From assembly GCA_002688185.1 (NCBI GenBank), contig NZCE01000050.1, forward strand, positions 1 to 64,000: 64,000 bases of DNA, in the 5' to 3' direction. Below the pieces are notes generated by a model. It was not told the DNA's origin, did not search any database, and saw only the letters and a program-made list of their open reading frames with translations. Source of the stretch: Spirochaetales bacterium. GTDB taxonomy: Bacteria; Spirochaetota; Spirochaetia; ARS1246. Shown one piece after another: positions 18,101 through 26,615 of this stretch; positions within the stretch are counted from its first letter, which is position 1, and each line of letters opens with the position of its first letter. A program made the translations under genes and the position numbers.

Positions 18101-19473
18101 CCATCCCGTTTTTCAACATTGCCTCGGGGGTGGCCAGGGGTAATCTGCGCGTATCCGGCAGAATAAATGATCCGGACATCTATGGCATGCTGATCGGACG
18201 AGATCTATTGGCTACCGTGCCTGTGGTCCCTGAAATAATCGGACCGTTTACCGCACAGCTCTCATTCCAGGGTAAAACGCTTCTCATCAATGAGGCGGTG
18301 TTGCCAGTTGGTGGCGGCCGTGTGCTGGGAACCGTCGATTTCACCCTTGATCACTGGCTGCCCCGGATGTTTGACGTCCAGCTCGCGACGTTGAGCAATC
18401 CTGGCATCCACATAAAACACAATTTCAGCGGGATTGATATCGACGGCTATGCAAATGGTGATCTCACCGTTACCGGTGACCCCGTAGCCATAGAGGTCGC
18501 AGGGAAACTCGAAATTACGTCTACTACAATCATTATCGCCGAAAAGCCGCCTAAGAAAAAGGGCGGCTCAAATCTCGTGGTGAACCTTGATTTTGTTACG
18601 GGGAAACAGGTTTCATTCCTTTGGCCAAATCGTACACTGCCAATTGTGAATAGCTTTACAGACACGGGTCAACTTCTTAAGCTGAGGTCAAATCCTCTTG
18701 CCGGTACTCTGAGTATCGATGGCGATATGGCCATGCGCGGCGGAGAGATATTTTTCTTTCAGCGAACATTTTATCTCAGGGAAGGGAGCATTCTTTTTCA
18801 GGAGGATCAAAATCGATTTGATCCAAGAATAACGGTCCGTGCCGAGAGCAGGCATGTGGATCAGAACGGCGACGATTTACGCATATATCTAGTGATGGAA
18901 AACCAGCCGTTTAGCCAATTCACACCTCGGTTCGAATCGAGCCCGCCAATGTCAACCACTGATATCTATGCGGTGCTCGGTCAAGATCTGCGGAACGACA
19001 TGGGCGGGGACTTTGGCCTTTCATCCGCCGTGATATTGACTACCGATATTCTTGGCCAATTTGGATTTTTAAGAACCGTTGAGAGGGGGGTGCGAAATCT
19101 TTTAAGTCTTGATCTGTTCTCGATTCGAACGAGCATCCTGCAAAATATCATAAGCGAACGAATTTTGCCGGGGGGTGGTATCCTGCCGTCTGGAACAACC
19201 TCAATCGGTAAGTATCTTGACAACACCACGCTCTTTTTGGGAAAGTACTTCGGAAATGATCTCTTTGTGGAGGCAATGGTGCGTCTGCGCACAAATCAGG
19301 CGCTGCTTTCCAACCTTGATGCGAGGGATGATCTATACGTAGATTCCGAAATCAGGCTCGAATGGAAAACACCGCTGTTTCTTATCGAGCTATCTCTACT
19401 GCCTAATCTTGTAGATCCGTTGTCCAGCATCACAAACGCAAAACTAGGTCTGTTTTGGGGCTTTTCCTACTAA
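15190..19473 (+). CDS. tamB: TamB-like (DUF490) envelope protein
   Basis: 1427 aa from the proposed start. TamB-type proteins span the periplasm as long beta-taco structures and help outer-membrane assembly or lipid transport, working with BamA/TamA-family partners. Here bamA follows 9 bases later. An N-terminal signal anchor (core LILASLVVVTMLAIWPL) is followed by repetitive beta-strand sequence and the conserved C-terminal DUF490 region (about from residue 1190; ending NAKLGLFWGFSY). ATG, GTG or TTG starts do not fit well: TTG 15229 has no ribosome binding site and cuts off the basic residues before the membrane helix. ATA 15190 restores KHTYRRSHIVQ and is spaced correctly from AGGGG. Confidence 0.85.
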   Translation: MKHTYRRSHIVQILILASLVVVTMLAIWPLQRIIRERMDVLRDEVIQYLERTTDREIQYTSVSPSVLRYLDIRDMKILAKEEPRESILAITRIRVYYNIFALLGRNPQTAFSRVSIEDSTLSFDLDEDKDLIELVKNMVALADNRVDRPNLVVSGRNLSVAVKNESFEASIERLFFDIDTGPDLLAIELDGEMAVTPLSALDYIGNVHANVDISGTLARDLSDATMKIGLAKIASETASLARQTFQLTVAQRTWRLTKIQDRLPVDFTITYDTNLKILLAQYAASDFVPSSLLTLEDIGEDISPWMDIKLTGNGEVRYLVETSDLSFSGFASTNVPISIGPLSDISVQGVFRGTPALLHLSDVRADTSHGGLGFDGTIALNPLIPSGRLSVQNFSWPLNRLISGSMQISENDGTYLIDDGNLLVDGIELDNLQASATTFEEEIEFTLEGVLGRESPLQIVGSFETGGENVLEASVSLKDLPLDIILDKIEEFPESLPDYITQLRIDADAFVRTDFDRYSFSVPAFLAHDRGGDYRLSARMSGNNSAINITDLVASWQEIEVLGTAEIRIENLSSLELSATLGAFNQTYSIEGLLSNGSELSFTGNYGLSGTFELDGKKANITVQSTDLPVPYKENVYFLSLNADGYFLDKDHWSFKSESSTIHPIPLLTLGDAEIGFTGTAEPGLIKATHISLVDQFSEISGPAELSYALNPIRRMAGDFYLSDAELDEQYELTFTLGGDVLDAEARFEHAMLERLGDLPVAGRLSGAAHIWGALDSLNADALVSVENGSFNGDRVELETAMYLDQKHIEFADLSIDYLSNRIRSANGSMTFSDGLFSVAAEYAGAIQDRPLSFDLSIDGAFDMPIDRSDFSVIPQMGFSAAVAASNVTLGQSKIDTWQFLLSQRDDVISVRGGPEDAIRAEFKKDQTFSLVLDKPLPLSVTARGALKGGSVEAELIDVELDMERVESVFTIPFFNIASGVARGNLRVSGRINDPDIYGMLIGRDLLATVPVVPEIIGPFTAQLSFQGKTLLINEAVLPVGGGRVLGTVDFTLDHWLPRMFDVQLATLSNPGIHIKHNFSGIDIDGYANGDLTVTGDPVAIEVAGKLEITSTTIIIAEKPPKKKGGSNLVVNLDFVTGKQVSFLWPNRTLPIVNSFTDTGQLLKLRSNPLAGTLSIDGDMAMRGGEIFFFQRTFYLREGSILFQEDQNRFDPRITVRAESRHVDQNGDDLRIYLVMENQPFSQFTPRFESSPPMSTTDIYAVLGQDLRNDMGGDFGLSSAVILTTDILGQFGFLRTVERGVRNLLSLDLFSIRTSILQNIISERILPGGGILPSGTTSIGKYLDNTTLFLGKYFGNDLFVEAMVRLRTNQALLSNLDARDDLYVDSEIRLEWKTPLFLIELSLLPNLVDPLSSITNAKLGLFWGFSY

Positions 19474-19482
19474 GGAGTTTCT

Positions 19483-22044
19483 ATGCGAAATATCGTCCTA
19501 CTATTGTGGCTTATTCTTATCCCTTTTGCGTCGATCCTTGCCCAAGCCACCGATAGTGACGACACCGAGTGGTATCTCAATAAACCTATTGAAGAAATAC
19601 GATTCAAGGGACTAGAAAACGTCGCTGCGGCCGATCTTGAAGGAATCACTGCAGGATTCATCGGCAAGGCCTTTACCACCCCGCTATTTTGGGATCTGCA
19701 GAGCAAATTATTTGCCCTTGACTACTTTGAAGAATTCGTGCCTGAAGCGATTCCAGCTGATGACGCCAAGACGAAAGTAATCATCGAGTTCAGCGTCACC
19801 GAGCGGCCGGTTATCGATGCAATAGATTTGATGGGGAATCGGTCTGTGAGACGAAACGACATACTCGATGCGATTGTGCTTAAAATCGATGACATGGTGA
19901 ATAGCGCCAAGCTCAGGGTGGATATCGAGGCGATAAAGAACCTCTACCTTGAACGCGGCTATCCTAATGTGGATGTTGACGGACGCATAGAAAAAACTGA
20001 AGGGTCAAATGCTACGGTTACCTTCACTATCGATGAAGGGAGTCAGACTAAAGTCAAGACTATTCAGTTCTCCGGCAACTCATTTGCTTCAGAGTCGACC
20101 CTCAGGCGAATCATGAAGACAAAAGAACAGTCTTTATTCACAAGCGGCGTGTATCAGGAGAGCAAAGTCGCCGAGGACATCGAGATAATCCAGGGATATT
20201 ATTGGGATCGCGGCTATATTGACACGGAGGTAATCGACGTCGTTCGCGACATCCAGGAGGGAGAAGACGGCAAAACTGACTTGATACTGACCGTGTATAT
20301 TGAGGAAGGCAATCAATATACATACGGAGGCATGGAGTTTGAGGGAAACGAGCTCTATTCGGATGAGCGACTACAGGAACTCCTCCGACAGGTGCCGGGC
20401 AAGATACTGTCAAAAACAAAATTAGAGGCGGATTTCCAGCGGGTCAACGAGATTTATTCGAGTGACGGCTACATCTACAACATGATAAACCGTGAAGAGA
20501 TTCGAAATGAGGAAACACGCGAGATATCCTTTAAGATCTCAATTATCGAGCGAGGCCGTGCGCATATAGAAAACATTATTGTCACCGGTAATGAGAAGAC
20601 CAAGGACCACGTGATTTTTCGAGAGCTCCCGTTTGAGGAGGGAGACATTTTTAGCGCTCGGAAGTTTGTTGAAGGACACCAAAATCTGCTGAATACTCAG
20701 TACTTCTCCTCGATTATACCGGACGTCCGGCAGGGCAGCGTCGAGGGACTTGTAGACGTAATATTTAACCTTGAGGAAGGGAGGACTACTAATATTGAGT
20801 TTGGGATCACGTTCGCGGGCGCAAACACCGGGTTCCCCATAATCGGCATTCTCGCGTGGAATGACAGCAATTTTCTTGGGAGAGGGCAAAATTTCCGGAT
20901 CGGAACCGAGATATCCGGGAACACGCAGAACCTTAATTTCAGTTTTACTGAAAGCTGGCTTCTTGGGCAACGCTGGTCCGGAGGGATAGATCTCAAGCTT
21001 GACCACTCCCTTGCCGAGGGTGTGTACCAGGACGTTCTAACACCCATCTTTTCAAATGAAGACGAAAATCAAGTGCCCGATCCATATGACGGCCATTATG
21101 TATCATCCGACTCCGGCGAACCGTATAATGAGGACTCGGCGGGCGATAAAGTTACGGATTACGCGTATGCAATTAGCCAAGGTGAGACTATTGGGTCGGC
21201 ATATCTGATGGACTATGACTCCTACAATGTGACGCTGGGCGCGAGCACCGGATATACGTTTGTCACACCGGCAGGGAGAATCGGCCTCGCCACACGGATA
21301 GACACCGCGCTGTCCTATGTCGACTATGACAACACTATCAATCGACCCTACGATGAGGCCATCCGCGAAAACTACCAGGCTCTGAAGCCGATTACAAAAT
21401 GGCTTCTCAACGTCACCTTTGACACGAGAGATCTGATCTACAGCCCAACAAAGGGGATGTATGCCAAACAAAGCGGTACGTTCACCGGAGGTATCCTGCC
21501 ATCCACCCGGGACTATATCCAAACCGGATCAAAGTTACAGGGATTTTTCACTCTTTTTGACGTGCCCGTTTTTGAAAACTGGAATCTGAAGGGCGTGTTG
21601 GCCCTCAACACATCGATATCGTTCATATTTCCTCAAATTGGCGGCGAAAATACAACGAGCCAAGATCTCCTCTATATAGATGGGATGACCATGGCAAAGG
21701 GTTGGCCACGGATATATAATGGTAGAACCCTCTGGGACAACTGGATTGAGTTACGGATGCCAATTGTTGAGCAGTATGTCTGGTGGGATTGGTATTTTAG
21801 CGGAACAGCGCTCTGGGCGGAATTGAGCGATTTTGCCGCAATGGCTATTGATGACTTCCTTTTTGGTTTTGGAGGTGGAGCGCGGCTCACGATTCCGGGG
21901 TTTCCAATCGGACTCTATTTTACCAAACGATTTCGGGTTCAGAACGGCGCGGTAGATTGGCAGATGGGAACTCTCCTTCCCATCGAAGGCAGAGATGGAT
22001 CGGGGATAGACTTTGTGATTTCTTTTACGGCTGATCTTTTTTAA
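19483..22044 (+). CDS. bamA: Outer-membrane protein assembly factor BamA
   Basis: 853 aa. Core of the BAM complex, inserting beta-barrel proteins into the outer membrane. A signal peptide (about 1-21, cut after ILA) is followed by about five POTRA domains (25-420), recognisable by repeated phrases such as IRFKGLENVAAADL, IQFSGNSFASESTLRRI and IIVTGNEKTKDHVIFRELPFEEGD. A C-terminal 16-strand barrel ends IDFVISFTADLF, with a terminal Phe as expected. AAGGAG precedes the ATG. Order tamB, bamA, skp gives an outer-membrane biogenesis operon. Confidence 0.96.
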   Translation: MRNIVLLLWLILIPFASILAQATDSDDTEWYLNKPIEEIRFKGLENVAAADLEGITAGFIGKAFTTPLFWDLQSKLFALDYFEEFVPEAIPADDAKTKVIIEFSVTERPVIDAIDLMGNRSVRRNDILDAIVLKIDDMVNSAKLRVDIEAIKNLYLERGYPNVDVDGRIEKTEGSNATVTFTIDEGSQTKVKTIQFSGNSFASESTLRRIMKTKEQSLFTSGVYQESKVAEDIEIIQGYYWDRGYIDTEVIDVVRDIQEGEDGKTDLILTVYIEEGNQYTYGGMEFEGNELYSDERLQELLRQVPGKILSKTKLEADFQRVNEIYSSDGYIYNMINREEIRNEETREISFKISIIERGRAHIENIIVTGNEKTKDHVIFRELPFEEGDIFSARKFVEGHQNLLNTQYFSSIIPDVRQGSVEGLVDVIFNLEEGRTTNIEFGITFAGANTGFPIIGILAWNDSNFLGRGQNFRIGTEISGNTQNLNFSFTESWLLGQRWSGGIDLKLDHSLAEGVYQDVLTPIFSNEDENQVPDPYDGHYVSSDSGEPYNEDSAGDKVTDYAYAISQGETIGSAYLMDYDSYNVTLGASTGYTFVTPAGRIGLATRIDTALSYVDYDNTINRPYDEAIRENYQALKPITKWLLNVTFDTRDLIYSPTKGMYAKQSGTFTGGILPSTRDYIQTGSKLQGFFTLFDVPVFENWNLKGVLALNTSISFIFPQIGGENTTSQDLLYIDGMTMAKGWPRIYNGRTLWDNWIELRMPIVEQYVWWDWYFSGTALWAELSDFAAMAIDDFLFGFGGGARLTIPGFPIGLYFTKRFRVQNGAVDWQMGTLLPIEGRDGSGIDFVISFTADLF

Positions 22045-22084
22045 GTTGCCGGCGGGTCTTTGTTGGGTGTTTCGGAGAAAAAAC

Positions 22085-22606
22085 GTGAAACAGAAAAGCA
22101 TACTTGCGATATTTTTCGTCTGTGTCTCAAGCTTTAGTTGGGCTGAGCAGCTCTCCAAGATTGGAATAGTCGATTTTTCCAGAGTTGTGGAGAACTTTCC
22201 TTCGGGCTCGGCGGCATTTCGAAAGTACGATCTGCTTAAATCCGAATACGAAGAGCGCATCCAACAGTATCAATTGGATCTCAACGAGAAGGAGCTCCAA
22301 CTCCTTGATGCAAAAGAGCGTGGAACCGATTTAGAGATCGCGAGATTACAGCGCGAGGTAGAAGATTTCAAGGCGTTTATCCGCAAATGGAATGAAACAA
22401 AGTTGAAAGAGATTGACCTGGCACGAAATGAGCTGCTCGAAGGAGCTGAAATCGTGCAAGATATTCTCAAGGCTATTGAGTTCATTGCTGTAAATGAGGG
22501 CTATACAATCGTCTTCGACGTAACGGATAAGGATATCGTGTGGCATAGCATGGAGATCGATATTACTGATCTTGTCATCCGACGCCTGCGCGCCCTGGCA
22601 CGATAG
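22085..22606 (+). CDS. skp: Skp/OmpH-family periplasmic chaperone
   Basis: 173 aa. Skp trimers carry unfolded outer-membrane proteins to BamA. A signal peptide (about 1-20, cut after SWA) is followed by the family start IGIVDFSRVVENFPSG, then a long coiled coil rich in Lys, Glu and Arg (about 50-125), and a C-terminal strand segment (GYTIVFDVTDKDIVW). The start is GTG 22085 with GGAG 7-8 bases upstream. It directly follows bamA, as in many diderms. Confidence 0.9.
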   Translation: MKQKSILAIFFVCVSSFSWAEQLSKIGIVDFSRVVENFPSGSAAFRKYDLLKSEYEERIQQYQLDLNEKELQLLDAKERGTDLEIARLQREVEDFKAFIRKWNETKLKEIDLARNELLEGAEIVQDILKAIEFIAVNEGYTIVFDVTDKDIVWHSMEIDITDLVIRRLRALAR

Positions 22607-22645
22607 GCAATTTACCAAAGGACTTGAAAGTAGTAAGACGCACCG

Positions 22646-25219
22646 ATGAGCACCCCTATGATGAGGCAATATCGCCGCATAAAACAAGACCATGGGGATG
22701 CTATTCTCTTTTTTAGGCTTGGTGACTTCTATGAAATGTTTGAAAAAGACGCCAAAGAGGCGAGCGCTTTACTCAATCTGACCCTTACAAACCGTCAAAA
22801 CGTGCCGATGTGCGGCATACCTTACCACGCATCTCACAACTATATAGCTCGGTTGCTCAAAGCGGGCAGAAAAATCGCCATATGTGAGCAGATAACTCTC
22901 CCTGAGGGTGGACGGGGAATCGCCGAGAGGCGGGTAGTGGAAATCATCACACCCGGCACCGTTGTCGACGAAGATTTTCTTGAAAAGAACTCAAATAACT
23001 ACCTCGTTTCCATTGGCAGTACAAAAACTCAATTCGCCCTGGCATATATCGATCTATCCACCGGCGATTTTCAAACTACTTCATTTCCGTGGGAAAACCG
23101 AATTGAAATGCTCAAAAAGGAGCTGGCGCGGCTGGCGCCAAAAGAGCTCCTGATTCAGAATACACTCTGCGAAGATGATCCGGGCGTAGGCAGAATACTC
23201 GATGAGTACCCGGACTCGATGATCGGCAGGTACCCTGACTGGAGCTATGATATCGAGACCAGCGGCGCGCTACTGAGAAAGCAGCTTGGCGTTTCCAATC
23301 TCAAAGGGTTCGGCATTGATGAGGCCGACCCGGCGCTATTGCCTATCGGCGTATTGCTGGAATATCTCGAAGACACTTCCAAAAGCCTTCTCAGGCATGT
23401 TCTGAGCTTGAAACTCTACCGGGGCGACGATTTTGTGGGGCTGGATGAGTCCACTCAAAAAAACCTCGAGCTGGTCAAAAATTTGCAGGACGGGGGTCGC
23501 AAGTACACGCTTCTTGACGTATTGGACCACACCAAAACGTCCATAGGTGCGCGGATGCTAAAAAAATGGCTTTTGAGTCCTCTCTTTGATAAAAAGGCGA
23601 TTGAGGAGCGCCAGCTCGGCGCCGACGCACTTTACCGAAATCAGCTTTTGCTTTCATCAGTCCGTGAAATTCTCTCCGGGGTACTCGATTTGGAGCGGCT
23701 GTCGGCCCGAGTTGCTATGGACAGGGCCCACGCAAAGGATCTGGCCGCTATCAAACAATCCCTTCTGGCGGCTGAAAGCTTGCAAGAGCTAATGAGCGAT
23801 TGGTTTAATCCGTGGACCACGGACGCAGAAAAAAAAGCCGCGATAAATGACGTACAGTCGCTGCTTGAAAGAGCAATACACGAGGATCCATCTATACTTC
23901 TGACCGAGGGCCGGCTGATTAAGACCGGTTTCAATAAGGAGCTGGATAGGCTAAAGAACCTGAAGCAAAACAGCCAAAAAGTCCTCGAGAGCTATTTGGA
24001 TGAAGAAAAGGAGCAAACAAAGATCGGCAATCTACGGATCAAATACAATCGGATTATCGGCTACTATCTGGAGGTTACGAAGGGCAATCTATCTCAAGTG
24101 CCTAAACACTTCATCCGCCGCCAATCTCTCGTAGGCTCTGAGCGATATACCACCGATCGCCTTGTTGAGCTGGAAACCAAAATCAGTGGCACAACCGACC
24201 AAATTATTGATTTGGAGCGGGAGTTATTTCTCGAGGTACGCCACGCGGTTCAAGAGCGAGTTCCGGCAATCTTAAAGCTTGCCTCGTGGATCGGGTGGCT
24301 CGATTGTCTTTGTTCTTTGGCTCAGGCTGCAACAATTCATGGTTATATCAAGCCATCAATTACGAACTCGCCTAAGATTGCCATTGATGACGGCAGGCAT
24401 CCGGTGGTTGAGTCGTATCTGCCCGCGGGTGAGTTTATTCCCAATAGCACACATATTGACCCAAGGGATGTTTCTTTTGCACTTATCACCGGTCCAAACA
24501 TGGCGGGCAAATCCACATACCTTCGGCAAGTAGCTTTGATTACCCTTATGGCTCAAATTGGGTCTTTTGTGCCCGCGAGAGAAGCTGAAATAGGATTGGT
24601 CGACCGAATATATTGCAGAGTCGGCGCTTCGGACAATCTGGCACGCGGAGAATCGACATTTTTGGTGGAGATGAACGAGACCGCGCATATACTGAGATCA
24701 TCAACCTCAAAAAGCCTGATTATAATGGACGAGGTGGGAAGAGGAACAAGCACTAATGATGGTCTGTCAATTGCGTGGGCCGTAACCGAGCACCTGCTCG
24801 AGCAGTCTGCAAAAGTGTTGTTTGCTACGCACTTCCATGAGCTTACATTCATTGAACATCCCAAAAAGCAGAATCTTGCACTTTCCATCGCAGAACATGG
24901 CGATGAAATAGTCTTCCTAAAAAAAGTGAAGCCAGGTGCCGTCAACCATTCGTACGGGATTCACGTGGCCAAACTGGCCGGCGTACCCCGGGAGGTGGTG
25001 CAACGGGCGGAGGCAATACTCAAAAAACTCCTTGAACATGAGCGTCAGGACGCGTTGCCCGAAGCAAATGATAGAATAGAAGAACCCCAAACTAGTCTAT
25101 TTGATCAGGATGATTTACTCCTCAAGGAGATCGCGTCCGTTGATGTAAACAGTATTACCCCGGTTGAAGCGCTCAATCTTATCAACCGTTGGAAACTCGA
25201 GCTGAATAAGCAAGAATAA
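22646..25219 (+). CDS. mutS: DNA mismatch repair protein MutS
   Basis: 857 aa, full length. Recognises mismatches and short loops. The N-terminal mismatch-binding domain carries FFRLGDFYEMF with the Phe-x-Glu that stacks on the mispair. Connector, lever and clamp domains follow, then the ABC-type ATPase with Walker A GPNMAGKST (616-624), the MDEVGRGTSTNDGLSIAWA signature and ATHFHEL. The beta-clamp-like tail QTSLFDQDD is near the end. It is 39 bases downstream of skp without a clear ribosome binding site, so it is probably read from the bam operon. Confidence 0.97.
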   Translation: MSTPMMRQYRRIKQDHGDAILFFRLGDFYEMFEKDAKEASALLNLTLTNRQNVPMCGIPYHASHNYIARLLKAGRKIAICEQITLPEGGRGIAERRVVEIITPGTVVDEDFLEKNSNNYLVSIGSTKTQFALAYIDLSTGDFQTTSFPWENRIEMLKKELARLAPKELLIQNTLCEDDPGVGRILDEYPDSMIGRYPDWSYDIETSGALLRKQLGVSNLKGFGIDEADPALLPIGVLLEYLEDTSKSLLRHVLSLKLYRGDDFVGLDESTQKNLELVKNLQDGGRKYTLLDVLDHTKTSIGARMLKKWLLSPLFDKKAIEERQLGADALYRNQLLLSSVREILSGVLDLERLSARVAMDRAHAKDLAAIKQSLLAAESLQELMSDWFNPWTTDAEKKAAINDVQSLLERAIHEDPSILLTEGRLIKTGFNKELDRLKNLKQNSQKVLESYLDEEKEQTKIGNLRIKYNRIIGYYLEVTKGNLSQVPKHFIRRQSLVGSERYTTDRLVELETKISGTTDQIIDLERELFLEVRHAVQERVPAILKLASWIGWLDCLCSLAQAATIHGYIKPSITNSPKIAIDDGRHPVVESYLPAGEFIPNSTHIDPRDVSFALITGPNMAGKSTYLRQVALITLMAQIGSFVPAREAEIGLVDRIYCRVGASDNLARGESTFLVEMNETAHILRSSTSKSLIIMDEVGRGTSTNDGLSIAWAVTEHLLEQSAKVLFATHFHELTFIEHPKKQNLALSIAEHGDEIVFLKKVKPGAVNHSYGIHVAKLAGVPREVVQRAEAILKKLLEHERQDALPEANDRIEEPQTSLFDQDDLLLKEIASVDVNSITPVEALNLINRWKLELNKQE

Positions 25220-25272
25220 AGCCTTCCTCGGTGGCTGAAGCAGGATTTCGTGTCTGATAGTACATACATTAT

Positions 25273-26001
25273 ATGGCGTCGCGACTATTTTCTTCTTACA
25301 AAAGTATCGTTCGCACGATGTCGGATGCGGTTCTAACGACTCGATGCTGCCTCTGCAGCGGGCCGCTGGTGCTGATTCATCACAAACCATATCCGATATG
25401 CGACGAGTGTGCGCAGACAATCGATGCAGCACCGCTACCAAGATGCCTTATTTGCAGCATGCCGTTAGTGTCAGAGCACCGTGTCTGTACGCGATGTAGA
25501 AACCGCTCCTACGAGTTTGCATCCAACTACTCGCTTTTTGTATACAGCGGAACGATTAAAGAGCTTATCTATCAGTACAAAGCAAAAGACATAAAGGACC
25601 TTGCGTCGTTATTTGCAGAGCATCTTGCGCCGATTATCCATATTCGCTTTCCAGGAAAACCGGTTGTACCCGTTCCATACCGACCGGTACGCAAAAAAAA
25701 GCGTGGATGGGATCAAGTTGAGTGTATTGCCTTCGAGCTCAAGAAACGGTTCAACACCAACGTTTTGAAGGTGCTGCGGCGACGTAATTCGGTCGCCCAA
25801 AAAATATTAAGCTATGAAGAACGGAAGACAAATCTCTCGGGCAGAATACATGTGAGACAATCGTTTAAGAGCGTACCGTCGGAAATAGTGCTGCTCGACG
25901 ACATTTTTACCACCGGCGCAACCGGCGATGAGTGCGCACGCGTGCTAAAGGGATTTGGTGCTGAGACCGTGCATATGGTGACAATCGCCATAGATCGATG
26001 A
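25273..26001 (+). CDS. comF: ComF-family phosphoribosyltransferase-like protein
   Basis: 242 aa. ComF-type proteins take part in DNA uptake, bridging import machinery and recombination; many genomes carry them without proven competence. The N terminus holds cysteine pairs forming a zinc-binding region (CCLC, CDEC, CLIC, CTRC, residues about 25-77). A type I phosphoribosyltransferase domain follows, with the PRPP loop VLLDDIFTTGAT. No clear ribosome binding site precedes ATG 25273; Met16 is an alternative start. The placement after mutS suggests read-through. Confidence 0.88.
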   Translation: MASRLFSSYKSIVRTMSDAVLTTRCCLCSGPLVLIHHKPYPICDECAQTIDAAPLPRCLICSMPLVSEHRVCTRCRNRSYEFASNYSLFVYSGTIKELIYQYKAKDIKDLASLFAEHLAPIIHIRFPGKPVVPVPYRPVRKKKRGWDQVECIAFELKKRFNTNVLKVLRRRNSVAQKILSYEERKTNLSGRIHVRQSFKSVPSEIVLLDDIFTTGATGDECARVLKGFGAETVHMVTIAIDR

Positions 26002-26040
26002 TGCCTGGGGATGCCGTGTGGTACTTTTAGAATTGCTCAC

Positions 26041-26069
26041 TTGACAGTATTTTTGTGCCTTGGTATGTT
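26041..26069 (+). promoter_or_regulatory. Promoter of the rimP-nusA-infB operon
   Basis: TTGACA at 26041-26046 (6 of 6), a spacer of 17 bases, and TATGTT at 26064-26069 (4 of 6). Transcription would start near 26076 and give a leader of about 70 bases. Confidence 0.75.
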
Positions 26070-26098
26070 CACTATGGTAACATAATGCCCGTGACTTC

Positions 26099-26125
26099 AA
26101 AGAGTCGGCTTTCGGCTCTTTTTTT
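26099..26125 (+). terminator. Terminator-like hairpin in the rimP leader (possible attenuator)
   Basis: AAAGAGTCG (26099-26107) pairs with CGGCTCTTT (26113-26121) around a 5-base loop, 9 bp with one G-U, followed by a run of T to 26125. It lies after the operon promoter and just before the rimP ribosome binding site. It is therefore either an attenuator or the end of the preceding comF transcript, or both. Confidence 0.75.
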
Positions 26126-26144
26126 ATAGGTGAAGGTTGCGTAT

Positions 26145-26597
26145 ATGGACGCGCAATCAAACGACACAAGCGACCCTCTCTATAATGAGATCGCCCCGGT
26201 AATCAGGGGCTTGGGATACACCGTGGTGGAGCTCAAATGCCGGCAAAGGCAGAAAACGCTGCACGCGGTAGCTATTATCCACAAAGACGGCGGTGTGGGT
26301 CTTGAAGATTGCACCGGCGTGCATAAGGCGATATATCCGCGTTTGGAGGTGCTCAGGAGCGGCGTGGATATTAACCTCGAGGTCTCGTCGCCTGGAATTT
26401 ATCGAAAATTCAAAAGCCCTCGAGAGTTTGCCATCTTCAAGGGCTACGGTGTCAAAATACTGCTCGATGGTGAGAGCGAATGGCAGAAGGGTACTATCGG
26501 CGATGTCGCCAAAAACGCGGTTTGCATTATGTCTGAACGAGGCAATGAGAATATCGATTTTTCACGAATACGAAAAGCAAAGTTGGATGATCCGTAG
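26145..26597 (+). CDS. rimP: Ribosome maturation factor RimP
   Basis: 150 aa. Needed for 30S subunit maturation. Family landmarks are a conserved N-terminal domain (APVIRGLGYTVVELKCR, VGLEDCTGVHKAI), DINLEVSSPGIYRKFKSPREF and a small C-terminal SH3-like barrel. I prefer ATG 26145 with GTGAAGG 8 bases upstream; GTG 26130 in the same frame is possible. First gene of the classic rimP-nusA-infB-rbfA-truB-rpsO-pnp order. Confidence 0.94.
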   Translation: MDAQSNDTSDPLYNEIAPVIRGLGYTVVELKCRQRQKTLHAVAIIHKDGGVGLEDCTGVHKAIYPRLEVLRSGVDINLEVSSPGIYRKFKSPREFAIFKGYGVKILLDGESEWQKGTIGDVAKNAVCIMSERGNENIDFSRIRKAKLDDP

Positions 26598-26615
26598 GAG
26601 GCGTGATACAGCATA

